From the NCBI GenBank assembly GCA_029263125.1, contig JAJCYD010000007.1, positions 151,124 through 215,123 of the forward strand: a stretch of 64,000 nt of DNA, written 5' to 3'. This stretch comes from Solirubrobacteraceae bacterium (GTDB taxonomy: Bacteria > Actinomycetota > Thermoleophilia > Solirubrobacterales > Solirubrobacteraceae). A program made the translations under genes and the position numbers. Under the pieces are notes generated by a model. The model was not told where the DNA came from and searched no databases. It saw only the letters and a list, made by a program, of their open reading frames with translations. Below, one piece after another: positions 32,616-41,357 of this stretch; the first letter of the stretch is position 1; each line of letters starts with the position of its first letter.

Positions 32616-35045
32616 GTGGACGAGCGCGCGCTGGAGTACGACGGCTTCGACCCGGTCGAGGAGGGGCTCCGAGAAGCGCTGACCTCGACCGGCAACGGCT
32701 ACTTCTGCACCCGCGGAGCGGCTGAGTGGGAGGACGCCGACGACGTCCACTATCCGGGCACGTACGCCCACGGCCTCTACAACCGCGAGACGACGATCAT
32801 GGGCGGGCGGCCGGTCCTCAACGAGGATCTCGTCAACCTCCCCAACTGGCTGGCGTTGAAGCTGAAGATCGAGGACGAGGACGCGATCCGCTTCGGCAAC
32901 ATCGAGCTGCTGGACTACCGCCACAGCTACGACATCGGCACGGCGACGATCGTCCGCGAGCTGCGCTTCCGCGACCGCTCCGGGCGCGAGACGTCACTGC
33001 GCAGCCGCCGCTTCGTCAGCATGGCCCACTCCCATCAGGCCGCGATCGAATGGACCCTGACCGCGGAGAACTGGTCGGGCGCCGTCGAGGTGGTCTCCGC
33101 GCTGGACGGGCGCGTCACCAACGGCGGCGTCGCGCGCTATCGCCAGCTCGAGGGACGCCACCTGGATCCGGTCTCCCCGCGCACGTTCGGCCCCGAGGTC
33201 ATCGCGCTGCACGTCGAGACGCGCCAGTCGAACATCTACGTCGCGCAGGCGGCGCGCACGCGGGTCTTCGCCGGCGACGAGCAGCTCGACGTCGACCGCT
33301 CGCTCTACCAGATGGAGGACTACATCCAGCAGGTGCACGGCTTCGAGCTGGCGCGGGGCGAGCCGGTGCGCGTCGAGAAGCTCGTCTCGATGTTCACCTC
33401 ACGCGACCGTGCCATCAACGAGCCGCTGACCAACGCCGGCAAGGCCGTGCGCCGCTACCCGGACTTCGATGTCGCGCTGCAGCGCCACACGCGCGCATGG
33501 GACCAGCTGTGGCGCTCGGCCGACGTGGTCCTTCCCGGCGATCAGCACGTCCAGCAGCTGCTGCGGCTGCACATCTCCCACATCCTGCAGGTCTGCTCGC
33601 TGCACACGACCAATCACGACGCCGGCGTGCCCGCCCGCGGCCTCAACGGCGAGGCCTACCGTGGTCACGTCTTCTGGGACGAGCTATACGTCTTTCGCTA
33701 CCTCACCTCACGGCTTCCGGGGATCACGCGCGAATTGCTGATGTATCGCTACCGGCGCCTGGGGGAGGCGTGCTCCGCCGCCCGCGACGCCGGCTACGAG
33801 GGCGCGATGTTCCCCTGGCAGAGCGGCAGCGACGGCAGCGAGGAGACGCAGATCGTCCACCTCAACCCCCTCTCAGGCCACTGGGATCCCGACCTCAGCC
33901 ACCGCCAGCGCCACGTCAACGCGGCGATCTTCTACAACATCTGGCACTACCACAGGGCGACCGAGGACCACGACTTCCTGCGCGACCACGGCGCGGAGAT
34001 CATGCTGGAGATCGCCCGCTTCTGGAGCTCGATCGCGCACCACAACGCCGACCGCGACCGCTACGAGATCCACGGCGTCATGGGCCCCGACGAGTTCCAC
34101 GAGAAGTACCCCGGCGCGCAGGAGAACGGCCTGCGCAACAACGCCTACACGAACGTCATGGTGGCCTGGATCTGCGAGCAGGCCGAGGTCGTGCTCGGCC
34201 TGCTCAGCCAGCGCCGCCGCGAGACGCTGCGAGCGAAGATCGGCCTGACCGACGACGAGATCGAACGCTGGCGCGACATGAGCACGAAGATGTACGTGCC
34301 ATTCCACGGCGACGGGATCATCAGCCAGTTCGAGGGCTATGAGGACCTGGAGGAGCTCGACTGGGACGCCTACCGCGCCGAGCACGGCAACATCCAGCGC
34401 CTGGACCGGATCCTGCGGGCCGAGGGCGACGATCCCGACCGCTACAAGCTCGCAAAGCAGGCCGACACCGTGCTGCTGTTCTTCCTCTTTCCACCCGAGG
34501 AGATCGCCCGGCTGTTCGGGCGGCTGGGATATGACTGGGACGCCGACGGCGCGCAGCGCAACATCGAGTACTACGACGAGCGCACCTCCCACGGCTCGAC
34601 GCTGAGCTACATCGCGCATGCCGGCGTGCTGGCGCCGATCGACGCCGCGCACGCGTGGGAGCGCTTCCTGGTCGCGCTGGAATCCGATGTCGGCGACGTC
34701 CAGGGCGGGACGACGAAGGAGGGCATCCACCTCGGCGTGATGGCCGGGACGCTGGACCTCGTGCAGCGAGCGTTCACCGGCGCGGAGATCCGCGACGGCG
34801 TCCTGTACTTCGCTCCCACGCTCAGCGAGCGCCTGGATGGGCTGTCGTTTCCGATGCACGTGCGCGGCACGCCGATCCGCGTCACGATCGGCGGCGGCCA
34901 GCTGACCGTGGTGATCACCGGCGGCTACAGCCGGCCCGTGAGGATCGGCATCGGCGACGACGTGCGCAAGCTCGGTCCGGGCGAGAGCTGCACGTTCGCG
35001 CTGGGCGAGACGGCTGCCGTCGGCACTTCGAACGAGAGGCAGTGA
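32616..35045 (+). CDS. Glycoside hydrolase family 65 disaccharide phosphorylase (809 aa)
   Basis: GH65 enzymes cleave alpha-glucosidic disaccharides (maltose, trehalose, kojibiose, nigerose) with phosphate, giving beta-glucose-1-phosphate. The N-terminal sandwich has STGNGYFCTRGA and YAHGLYNRET. The (alpha/alpha)6 barrel has NGEAYRGHVFWDELYVFRYL, FPWQSGSDGSEETQ and the acid Glu in GVMGPDEFHEKYPGAQENG. KQADTVLLFFLFP and RTSHGSTLSYIAHAG form late conserved blocks. The substrate cannot be fixed from sequence alone. GTG 32616 is preferred because TAGCGT (32602-32607) lies 8 nt upstream and longer starts overlap prfC. It pairs with the HAD gene 2 bases downstream. Confidence 0.92.
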   Translation: MDERALEYDGFDPVEEGLREALTSTGNGYFCTRGAAEWEDADDVHYPGTYAHGLYNRETTIMGGRPVLNEDLVNLPNWLALKLKIEDEDAIRFGNIELLDYRHSYDIGTATIVRELRFRDRSGRETSLRSRRFVSMAHSHQAAIEWTLTAENWSGAVEVVSALDGRVTNGGVARYRQLEGRHLDPVSPRTFGPEVIALHVETRQSNIYVAQAARTRVFAGDEQLDVDRSLYQMEDYIQQVHGFELARGEPVRVEKLVSMFTSRDRAINEPLTNAGKAVRRYPDFDVALQRHTRAWDQLWRSADVVLPGDQHVQQLLRLHISHILQVCSLHTTNHDAGVPARGLNGEAYRGHVFWDELYVFRYLTSRLPGITRELLMYRYRRLGEACSAARDAGYEGAMFPWQSGSDGSEETQIVHLNPLSGHWDPDLSHRQRHVNAAIFYNIWHYHRATEDHDFLRDHGAEIMLEIARFWSSIAHHNADRDRYEIHGVMGPDEFHEKYPGAQENGLRNNAYTNVMVAWICEQAEVVLGLLSQRRRETLRAKIGLTDDEIERWRDMSTKMYVPFHGDGIISQFEGYEDLEELDWDAYRAEHGNIQRLDRILRAEGDDPDRYKLAKQADTVLLFFLFPPEEIARLFGRLGYDWDADGAQRNIEYYDERTSHGSTLSYIAHAGVLAPIDAAHAWERFLVALESDVGDVQGGTTKEGIHLGVMAGTLDLVQRAFTGAEIRDGVLYFAPTLSERLDGLSFPMHVRGTPIRVTIGGGQLTVVITGGYSRPVRIGIGDDVRKLGPGESCTFALGETAAVGTSNERQ

Positions 35046-35047
35046 CG

Positions 35048-35836
35048 ATGGCCGACGGGTTTCGCGGAGCGATCTTCGATGTCGACGGGGTGCTCGTGGA
35101 CTCCCCGCACGAGGCGGCGTGGCGCGACACGTTCACCGAGCTGATGGAGAACGAGTGGGCGCCGATCCGCGACCGGACATCGTGGACGCCCGAGGCCTTC
35201 ACGGCGCAGGTCTACCAGCAGGTGCTGTCGGGCAAGCCGCGGATGGAGGGGGCGATGGCGGCGCTCGAGCACTTCGGCGTCCCGGAGCCCGACACGCGCG
35301 TCGATGCGTACGCAACGCTCAAGCAGGAGATGGTCGTCGAGTTGATCGAGGCCGGGAAGTTCTCCGCCTACGACGACGCGTTGCGCTTCCTGCTGGCGAT
35401 GAAGGACTCCGGGGTGCGGATCGCGGCGGCATCCTCCTCGCGCAACGCCGGCCTCTTCCTGCGTCAGATCCGCCTCGACGAGTTCGCCGCCTCCGAGGGC
35501 CTGCAGTACGACTGGATCGAGTCCGGCCTGACGCTGCTTGAGTCATTCGACGTCGACATCTCCGGCCGCCACTTCGAGCGCGGCAAGCCGCACCCGGAGA
35601 TCTTCCTCACGGCGGCATCCGAGCTCGGTGTCGAGCCGGGCGCCGCGTTTGTCATCGAGGACGCCGAGTCCGGCGTGCAGGCCGCCAAGGCCGGCGAGTT
35701 CGCCGCGCTGGGGCTCGCGCGCCACGACGACGAGGCGCTGCTCGAGAGGGCCGGGGCGGACATCGTCGTCAGCACATTGGATGACGTCGACCTCGGTGGG
35801 GTGGCCGAGGGACAGCTGGTGGCGCGCTCGGCGTAG
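35048..35836 (+). CDS. HAD-family phosphatase/phosphomutase, beta-phosphoglucomutase-like (262 aa)
   Basis: HAD subfamily I with alpha-helical cap. Motif I FDVDGVLVDSP (nucleophile and acid Asp, about 10-20), motif II AAASSSRNAG, motif III KPHPEIFLTAASELG, motif IV IEDAESGVQAAKAG. The cap residues and its position directly after a GH65 phosphorylase indicate beta-phosphoglucomutase, which turns the released beta-glucose-1-phosphate into glucose-6-phosphate. The ATG at 35048 lies two bases after the GH65 stop, so translation is coupled. Confidence 0.87.
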   Translation: MADGFRGAIFDVDGVLVDSPHEAAWRDTFTELMENEWAPIRDRTSWTPEAFTAQVYQQVLSGKPRMEGAMAALEHFGVPEPDTRVDAYATLKQEMVVELIEAGKFSAYDDALRFLLAMKDSGVRIAAASSSRNAGLFLRQIRLDEFAASEGLQYDWIESGLTLLESFDVDISGRHFERGKPHPEIFLTAASELGVEPGAAFVIEDAESGVQAAKAGEFAALGLARHDDEALLERAGADIVVSTLDDVDLGGVAEGQLVARSA

Positions 35837-35860
35837 GCCTCGCCCGGGCATCGCGCGGGC

Positions 35861-35891
35861 TAGTTATCAGTTCAAGTGAGCTTGAAGTCAA
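35861..35891 (-). promoter_or_regulatory. SoxR-type operator next to soxR
   Basis: TTCAAG-TGAG-CTTGAA (35871-35886) is a perfect 6-4-6 palindrome like known SoxR boxes. Read on the minus strand it lies in TTGACT (35886-35891), 19 bp, TAACTA (35861-35866), the overlong spacer typical of MerR-family promoters. The plus orientation has poor -35 and -10 matches. It ends 30 bp before the soxR start, so SoxR binding there could also affect its own gene. Confidence 0.7.
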
Positions 35892-35916
35892 CGACGGCAT
35901 GTGATTGCCTGCCGCC

Positions 35917-36357
35917 ATGTCCGAGCTCCTGACGATCGGCGAGGTCGCACGACGCAGCGGCGTCGCCACATCGGCATTGCGCTACTACGACGAGCGGGGC
36001 CTGATCACATCCCAGCGAGCCGGCTCGGGACACCGCCGCTATCAGCGCCCCGTGCTGCGGCGGATCGCGTTCATCGTGTTCGCTCAGCGGGTCGGGCTCA
36101 CGCTCGACGACATCGCCTCCGAGCTTGAGAAGCTGCCCGACAACCGCGTGCCGTCGCGACGCGACTGGTCGCGGCTGTCGGCCACCTGGACGGCGCGCAT
36201 CGACGCGCGCATCGCCGAGCTCGAACTCCTGAAGAGCGGCCTCACCAGGTGCATCGGCTGCGGCTGCCTGTCGTTGGACCGCTGCCAGCTGACCAATCCC
36301 GGCGACCGCGCCGCCGGCCTCGGCCCCGGACCGGCGTACTGGATGGGGAATCTATGA
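35917..36357 (+). CDS. soxR: SoxR, redox-sensing MerR-family regulator (146 aa)
   Basis: N-terminal winged HTH LTIGEVARRSGVATSALRYYDE (5-26) and HRRYQRPVLRRIAFI, then the dimerisation helix. The 2Fe-2S ligands are in CIGCGCLSLDRC near residue 111 (C-x2-C-x-C-x5-C), the exact SoxR spacing. It is predicted to sense redox-active compounds by oxidation of the cluster and to activate promoters with a 19-bp spacer. ATG 35917 is used rather than the ATG 12 bases upstream because family members begin just before the LTIGEVA block. Its 3' end overlaps the convergent aldo/keto reductase by 6 bases. Confidence 0.95.
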   Translation: MSELLTIGEVARRSGVATSALRYYDERGLITSQRAGSGHRRYQRPVLRRIAFIVFAQRVGLTLDDIASELEKLPDNRVPSRRDWSRLSATWTARIDARIAELELLKSGLTRCIGCGCLSLDRCQLTNPGDRAAGLGPGPAYWMGNL

Positions 36358-37374
36358 CCCCATCGTCGTGCGGTGGTCGTCGATGAGGCCGAGGGCGTCG
36401 CCGTGCACCATCGAGTCGGCGTCGAAGTCGCCGGGAAAGCCGAGCTCGATACGACTGGCCTCGTCGAGGCGCTCGAGCTCGCTCGCGTCGAGGTCGAACT
36501 CGACGGCCGAGACGGCGTCGGTCATCTGCGCTTCGGTGCGCACACCGACGATCGGGATGGTCACCGCACGGTGCTGCTGAGCGCGCAGCCAGGCGATCGC
36601 CAGCCGGCTGGCGCTCACGCCACGCGCCGCGGCAACCTCGTTGAGCGCATCGCAGATCAGCAGGTCGCGCTCCGACGGCGTCCTGTCGGCCCAGCGACCG
36701 TCGGCCGGGCGGTCGCGGTCTGATCCGAAGCGGCCGGTCAGCAGGCCGCCGCCGAGCGGCGCCCACGCCGTGACGGCAAGATCCAGCGCCCGCGCCATCG
36801 GCAGCAGCTCGCGCTCCACGTCGCGCCGCACCAGGCTGTAGGGCACCTGCAGCGCGCTGAAGCGCTGCAGGCCGCGTTCGTCGGCCATCGTGACCGCCCG
36901 CGAGACGAGCCACGCCGGCGTGTCGGAGATCCCGACGTACAGGACCTTGCCGGACCGAACGAGGTCGTCGAGCGACATGACGACCTCCTCCACGGGCGTG
37001 TGGGGATCCCAGATGTGGACCCAGTAGACGTCGATGTAGTCGGTCTGAAGGCGCTTGAGGCTGGCATCGATCGCGCGATGCTGGCTCTTGCGATGCGAGC
37101 CGCCCGCGTTGGGGTCGCCGGCGTCGGACGTCAGCGTGTACTTCGTCGCCAGCACCCAGCGGTCGCGGTTGGAGGCAATGGCCTCGCCGACGATCCGCTC
37201 GCTCTTGCCGGTGCCGTAGCGGTTTGCGGTGTCGATGAAGTTGCCGCCCGCCTCCTCGAATCGCCGGACGATCGCGGTCGCCTGCTCGGGCGTCGAAGCG
37301 CTCCCGAAGGTCATCGCGCCGAGGCAGATCTCCGACACCCGCAGTCCGGTGCGTCCCAGCAGGCGGTAGCGCAT
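36352..37374 (-). CDS. Aldo/keto reductase (340 aa), SoxR-linked
   Basis: Second AKR of the window. MRYRLLGRTGLRVSEICLGA, then the tetrad residues Asp/Tyr in FIDTANRYG, Lys in LATKYT and His in YWVHIWDPH. Late NADP-binding block IVGVRTEAQM. It lies 40 bases downstream of the DUF5519 gene on the same strand, so both are likely expressed from the SoxR-type promoter at 37.8 kb. A role in reducing reactive carbonyls or quinones during redox-cycling stress is plausible from this context but not shown. Confidence 0.9.
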   Translation of the reverse strand: MRYRLLGRTGLRVSEICLGAMTFGSASTPEQATAIVRRFEEAGGNFIDTANRYGTGKSERIVGEAIASNRDRWVLATKYTLTSDAGDPNAGGSHRKSQHRAIDASLKRLQTDYIDVYWVHIWDPHTPVEEVVMSLDDLVRSGKVLYVGISDTPAWLVSRAVTMADERGLQRFSALQVPYSLVRRDVERELLPMARALDLAVTAWAPLGGGLLTGRFGSDRDRPADGRWADRTPSERDLLICDALNEVAAARGVSASRLAIAWLRAQQHRAVTIPIVGVRTEAQMTDAVSAVEFDLDASELERLDEASRIELGFPGDFDADSMVHGDALGLIDDHRTTMGS

Positions 37375-37414
37375 GGTCAGCGACCCGCCGCGGCCGCGCC
37401 GGCGCGGCGCGAGC

Positions 37415-37768
37415 TCATGAGGACTCCGGCATGCAGCGACGGTCCATCGCGCGGTCGTAGTTCAGGCGCAGCAGCGCGATGACGTCGCGGACGTCGTCGG
37501 GCGTCTGGATGCGGCGCGCCGCGTAGCCCGGCTTGCCGGGGAAGACCGGGTGGTAGTCGATCCGGCCCCGCTCGAAGAGCTCGTGCCAGACGGACTTCGG
37601 AAAGCCGGCATGCAGGACGCGGTCGCCGTGCAGGTGGCCGAGCTCGCGGCGACCGAGCAGGAACGCGAACTCGCCGCGCTCGCCCGGCCCCTCACCGCGC
37701 ACGCCGGGCCATGAGGTGACCTGCTCGGTGATCTGCTCGCTCGCCGACCGCTGGGTGATCGTCGTCAT
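37415..37768 (-). CDS. DUF5519 (luciferase-domain) protein (117 aa)
   Basis: Small protein matching the DUF5519/PF17648 'luciferase' domain by eye: FAFLLGRRELGHLHGD, the P-K-S-V-W-H-E-L block, and DVRDVIALLRLNYDRA at the end. The molecular role is unknown. The start at ATG 37768 has a strong AGGAGG 7 nt upstream; the longer start at 37810 would overlap the promoter. The leader is about 34 nt from the predicted SoxR-dependent start site. Confidence 0.8.
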   Translation of the reverse strand: MTTITQRSASEQITEQVTSWPGVRGEGPGERGEFAFLLGRRELGHLHGDRVLHAGFPKSVWHELFERGRIDYHPVFPGKPGYAARRIQTPDDVRDVIALLRLNYDRAMDRRCMPESS

Positions 37769-37808
37769 GGCGCTGCCTCCTGCGTGCTCGTGGACCCCGT
37801 TCGCGACC

Positions 37809-37839
37809 AAGCTACAAGTTCAAGGCAGCTTGAAGTCAA
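37809..37839 (-). promoter_or_regulatory. SoxR-dependent promoter driving DUF5519-AKR
   Basis: Palindrome TTCAAG-GCAG-CTTGAA (37819-37834) sits between TTGACT (37834-37839) and TAGCTT (37809-37814) with a 19-bp spacer on the minus strand. It is 26 of 30 identical, in reverse orientation, to the site at 44.09 kb. The stretch from 37840 to 37982 otherwise shows nothing that I recognise. Confidence 0.82.
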
Positions 37840-37982
37840 GGCCTCTTCGGCGATCGATCACTCGGAGTTGCGGCGGAAGCACGTGGCGAAAGGCCGTCGT
37901 CGGGCATGAAAGAATGCTCTACGCGCTCAGCCGCGGATCTTCGCCCGCTCCGAACCCGGCGGGTCAGTGCTGCGGCCGTGTC

Positions 37983-39410
37983 CTACCCGCCGACGAGGCC
38001 GTGGCCGCGAGCCGTGGCGCGAGCCCGGCTCATCCTGACGATCTGGATGACATTCAGCGCGGCGCCGACCGCGAAGATCGCGGCAGCAACGGCGACCGCC
38101 GTGTGAAATCCCGTCAGGAACGTACCCGTGGTCACAAACGCCCCGAGGATCGCGACGCCGAGGACGCTGCCGAGTTGGCGCGCGGCGTTGATCACGCCGG
38201 CGGCGATGCCGGCCCGCTGCGGTGGCACTGCGGCGATAGCGGCAGCCGTGGCAGCGGGCATCGCGATCGCCATCCCGAAGCCGGCCACGAAGATGATCGG
38301 CGCGATGACCGCGTAGGCAGTGTGCTGGCCGACGGCCAGCAGCCCGAGGTATCCGGCACCGCCCGTCAGAAGGCCGATCGTCATCGTCTTCGGCGCTCCG
38401 ATGCGCGCACAGACACGACCGCCGAGCGGCGACCCGAGGACGGCGCCCATCGCCTGCGGCACGGTGTAGAGCCCAGCAATCAGGGCTGACAAGCCGCGTA
38501 GCTGCTGGAAATACAGCGTCAGCACGAAGAACTGGCCGTAGAAGCCGAAGTTCAACAGCACGCCGGTCGCGCTGGCCGTCGCGAACGCCGCACCGCGAAA
38601 GAGCCTCACCGGCAGCATCGGATCGTGGCGCCTGGACTCTACGGCGACGAAGATCGCTCCCAGCGCGAGCCCGATCGTGAAGACCACGGAGTCGGCCGCG
38701 TCCCATCCACCACGACCAGCACCCTCGATGATCGCGTACGTCAGGCACGCGAGAGCGGCGATTGCCAGCACTTGGCCGGGCAGGTCGAAGTCGCGTTGGC
38801 GCCGCGGGCTCGGGTTGGCGACCACGCGCGTGACCAGGACGTACGCAAGCGCGGCCACCGGGACGTTGACGAGGAAGACCGCTTGCCAGCCGGTCGCGGC
38901 GATCAGGCCGCCGCCGACCACAGGTCCGAGCGCAGCGGCGACGCCGCCCATACCGCCCCAGACGCCGATCGCTCTCGCGCGCGCGGCGCGGTCGGGATAG
39001 GTGGCCGTGATAAGCGCCAGCGAGCCGGGGACGAGCGCGGCGGCGCCCAGACCCTGAAGCGCGCGAGCGGCGATCAGGACGCCACCGGATGGCGCGGCGG
39101 CGCAGAGGACGGAGAAGACCGCGAACGACGCCAGCCCCGCGATGTAGACGCGTCGCGGGCCGAAGCGGTCGCCGGCGGCGCCGGCCGACAGCAGCAGTGC
39201 CGCGAAGACCAGCGTGTAGCTGTCAACGACCCACTGCAGCAGACCGAGGTCGCCGTCGAGATCGTCACCGATCGACGGCAGCGCGACATTGACGATCGTC
39301 GTGTCGAGCATGACGATGAAGAAGCCCAGGCAGATAGCCAGCAAGGGCAAGGCTCCGGTCGATGGATCGCTCGTCGCTGCGCACCGCGACTCCGATGCGA
39401 TCTCCGTCAT
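37983..39410 (-). CDS. MFS drug-exporter family transporter, DHA2/EmrB-QacA type (475 aa)
   Basis: About 14 membrane helices. The N-terminal MLDTTIVNVALPSIGDDL (helix 1, motif D1), motif A GDRFGPRRVY (about 82), motif B RALQGLGAAALVPGSLALI (about 114) and motif C GPVVGGGLIA are typical of the DHA2 family. The start ATG overlaps the stop of the formyltransferase-like frame (ATGA), so this exporter is the last gene of the ThiF-like/formyltransferase operon and probably exports its product or confers resistance. Confidence 0.9.
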   Translation of the reverse strand: MTEIASESRCAATSDPSTGALPLLAICLGFFIVMLDTTIVNVALPSIGDDLDGDLGLLQWVVDSYTLVFAALLLSAGAAGDRFGPRRVYIAGLASFAVFSVLCAAAPSGGVLIAARALQGLGAAALVPGSLALITATYPDRAARARAIGVWGGMGGVAAALGPVVGGGLIAATGWQAVFLVNVPVAALAYVLVTRVVANPSPRRQRDFDLPGQVLAIAALACLTYAIIEGAGRGGWDAADSVVFTIGLALGAIFVAVESRRHDPMLPVRLFRGAAFATASATGVLLNFGFYGQFFVLTLYFQQLRGLSALIAGLYTVPQAMGAVLGSPLGGRVCARIGAPKTMTIGLLTGGAGYLGLLAVGQHTAYAVIAPIIFVAGFGMAIAMPAATAAAIAAVPPQRAGIAAGVINAARQLGSVLGVAILGAFVTTGTFLTGFHTAVAVAAAIFAVGAALNVIQIVRMSRARATARGHGLVGG

Positions 39411-40375
39411 TCGTGACCTCCGGCCCCGACCAACTCGGGTGTTCTTCCCTGGTCAGGCTGCGCTGCGTGGCGGTCGCTCTCGACCTCCACCCAGCCGTCG
39501 CCGGCCCAGATCAACATCCCACCCGCGCGATCACGGACGGCACGGCCCGGCGCCAGGTCCGTGACCATGTCGACGGGTGGGTCGACGTGGCGCGGCGAGC
39601 ACGCACAGCCGCTCACCGTCTGCTGTCTGGGCGCGGGCTCCCGGACGCGGATGCGCTGCTCTGACGGTTCGTAGGACAGCCTCAGCACCGGCCGTCCAGT
39701 CGATCGTGCAGTCCTCCTCCGCGGGGCCTCCGAAGTAGCTGCGTCGCCGAAGATCCTGCGGCTTACCGTCCAGTCGGCGCGAGATCAGCATCGGCAGCAT
39801 CTCTCGCACAAGCCGGAAGGACTCCTGGAAATGCAACGCGCGGATCTCTCCGGCGCTCTCGGTGCCGCTGAGCGCGATCGGCCGCTGCCCCAGCACGGGA
39901 CCGGCATCGATGGCCTCGTCGGTGATGACCGCCGAGACTCCGCCTTGCCGCTCACCGTGCTTGGCCATCCAGAAGAACGGCGCCAGGCCCGCGTACCGTG
40001 GCAGGGGGCTGGGATGGAAGTTGACCGTCGCCACCGCGGGCACTGCGAGCAGCGGCGCCTTGAAGATCTGCACGAAGTTGGCGATCAGCAGGTAGTGGGG
40101 TCGAAGCCGCGCAAGTCGCGCCACGAACCGCGGGTCATTGACGCTCTCGGGACGCTGTATCGGGATGCCGTAGCGCTACCCTCGGCGGTCATGTCGACCG
40201 GGTCGGGTTCACCGACGTAGTAGCTGCACAACGGCGCCTCGCGAGGTGACGTCACCAGGGCGCAGACCGACACGTCCTGGTTCGCCACGAGTTCGGCCAG
40301 GATCGGCGCGCCAAACTTGGAGTTGACCTCTGAGAAGACGGCGACGCGCGCCGGACCGCGAGTCACGGCTACCAC
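39407..40375 (-). pseudogene. Methionyl-tRNA-formyltransferase-like protein, two frameshifts
   Basis: The product is split over three frames. N-terminal frame: ARVAVFSEVNSKFGAPILAE to about 40175. Middle frame: RPHYLLIANFVQIFK, then the formyl-transfer site NFHPSPLPRYAGLAP (His in HPSPLP) and ITDEAIDAGPVLGQ. C-terminal frame: VRDRAGGMLIWAGDGWVEVE. The breaks are near 40170-40182 and 39589-39590 and each is cured by a single-base change. Start GTG 40375 overlaps the ThiF-like stop. The conserved formyltransferase fold suggests a formyl-THF-dependent enzyme acting on an amine or sugar, not the housekeeping Fmt. It could be intact if the breaks are assembly errors. Confidence 0.75.
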
Positions 40376-41248
40376 CACTTGCCCACGACGGTCTTCGTGG
40401 TCCACGAACGCGAGTCGAAAAGCGCGTAGCCCGGCTGCACCGGCAGATCGCGCACACCTGGAAGCCCCATGATCTCCATCGCTAGGCGCTCGACAAGGAT
40501 CCCCTCGGCCAACGGCGGGCAGGCGCCGAAGATCGGCATCCGCTGAAGGTCGACAAACCAATGCTCGATCGTCTGTCTCGAAGGGTAAGGCGGCATCTCT
40601 GCGATGATGCGCTCCATAAGCCTTTGCGTCACCTCTGGGGTGATCTCGGCGTCGGCGGGCAGGTCGTAGACCTCCTCGATCGTCATCGAGTCCTTCGTGT
40701 ACTTGAACACGAACACCCCGTGCGAAACCGTCGGGATCTTGAGCATGAACCGGCAGCGATCGGATGCGCGAAACGCCTGATGAAGCGCGTAGCGATTGCC
40801 GATCTGAAAGAACTCCATCTGGTCCATGACCGTGTCGCATCCGTCGATGAACTCCGCCGCGGAGTCCGGCGTGATCCCCTCGGGAAAGACATCGATGTTG
40901 ACGTCCTTTGTCAGGTCGTAGGCGGAGTTCGGCGACGACCTCTGCCTTGTTGCGGCCCAGCGTGTCGAGGCTCGCACCCGTCTGGCGCTGGATGTTCGAA
41001 ACCTCGAAGGTGTCGGGATCAGCGAGCTTGAGGTTGCGAGCACCCATGCGCACCAATCGCAGCGCCACGGCGCCTCCGATGCCACCTGTCCCTACCACGC
41101 CGATGACGGCGTCGCGGAGCTTCTCCTGGCAGGCGCGCTGCTCCTGCGGCGTGTCGCCCAGCCATCCGAGGCTCCGGTCCACACGCTCCCAGTACAGCTC
41201 GTCGTCGTAGGTTCCGCGATACATGGTGCGTTGTAGTGTGTTGGGCAT
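40369..41248 (-). pseudogene. ThiF/E1-like adenylyltransferase, one frameshift
   Basis: E1-like/ThiF-family enzyme that would adenylate a peptide or protein C-terminus. The N-terminal frame has the ATP loop VIGVVGTGGIGGAVALRLVR, then KLADPDTFEVSNIQRQ (E1-type Asp) and LGRNKAEVVAEL. The frame breaks at about 40922-40926, where CTCCGCC reads as CTCGCC plus one extra C. The rest continues as YDLTKDVNIDVFPEGITPDS and DGCDTVMDQMEFF to the TAG at 40369. The total of 880 nt fits exactly one inserted base. AAGGAG lies 11 nt before ATG 41248. No precursor peptide was found upstream. Confidence 0.72.
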
Positions 41249-41286
41249 GGCGAATGACTCTCCTTCGTCGCTGTCGCACGGTTGAT

Positions 41287-41330
41287 GCCAACTTGTTGGC
41301 TGTTGCTTCACGGTGAACCGCAGGTTCACC
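41287..41330. promoter_or_regulatory. Two palindromic operators in the ArsR/ThiF divergent promoter
   Basis: GCCAAC-TT-GTTGGC (41287-41300) and GGTGAACC-GCA-GGTTCACC (41312-41330) are both perfect inverted repeats. The second overlaps the expected -35 region of the ArsR gene (TAGCCC -10 at 41346-41351). ArsR-family repressors typically bind such imperfect or perfect dyads, so autorepression and repression of the divergent operon are likely. Confidence 0.6.
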
Positions 41331-41357
41331 GACGGACGCTTCGGGTAGCCCCGAAAC

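Noticed and set aside
37983..39410. Placing the MFS gene with the SoxR regulon
   Set aside because: Its start overlaps the formyltransferase-like frame and no SoxR box lies before that operon; it belongs to the ArsR-controlled unit.
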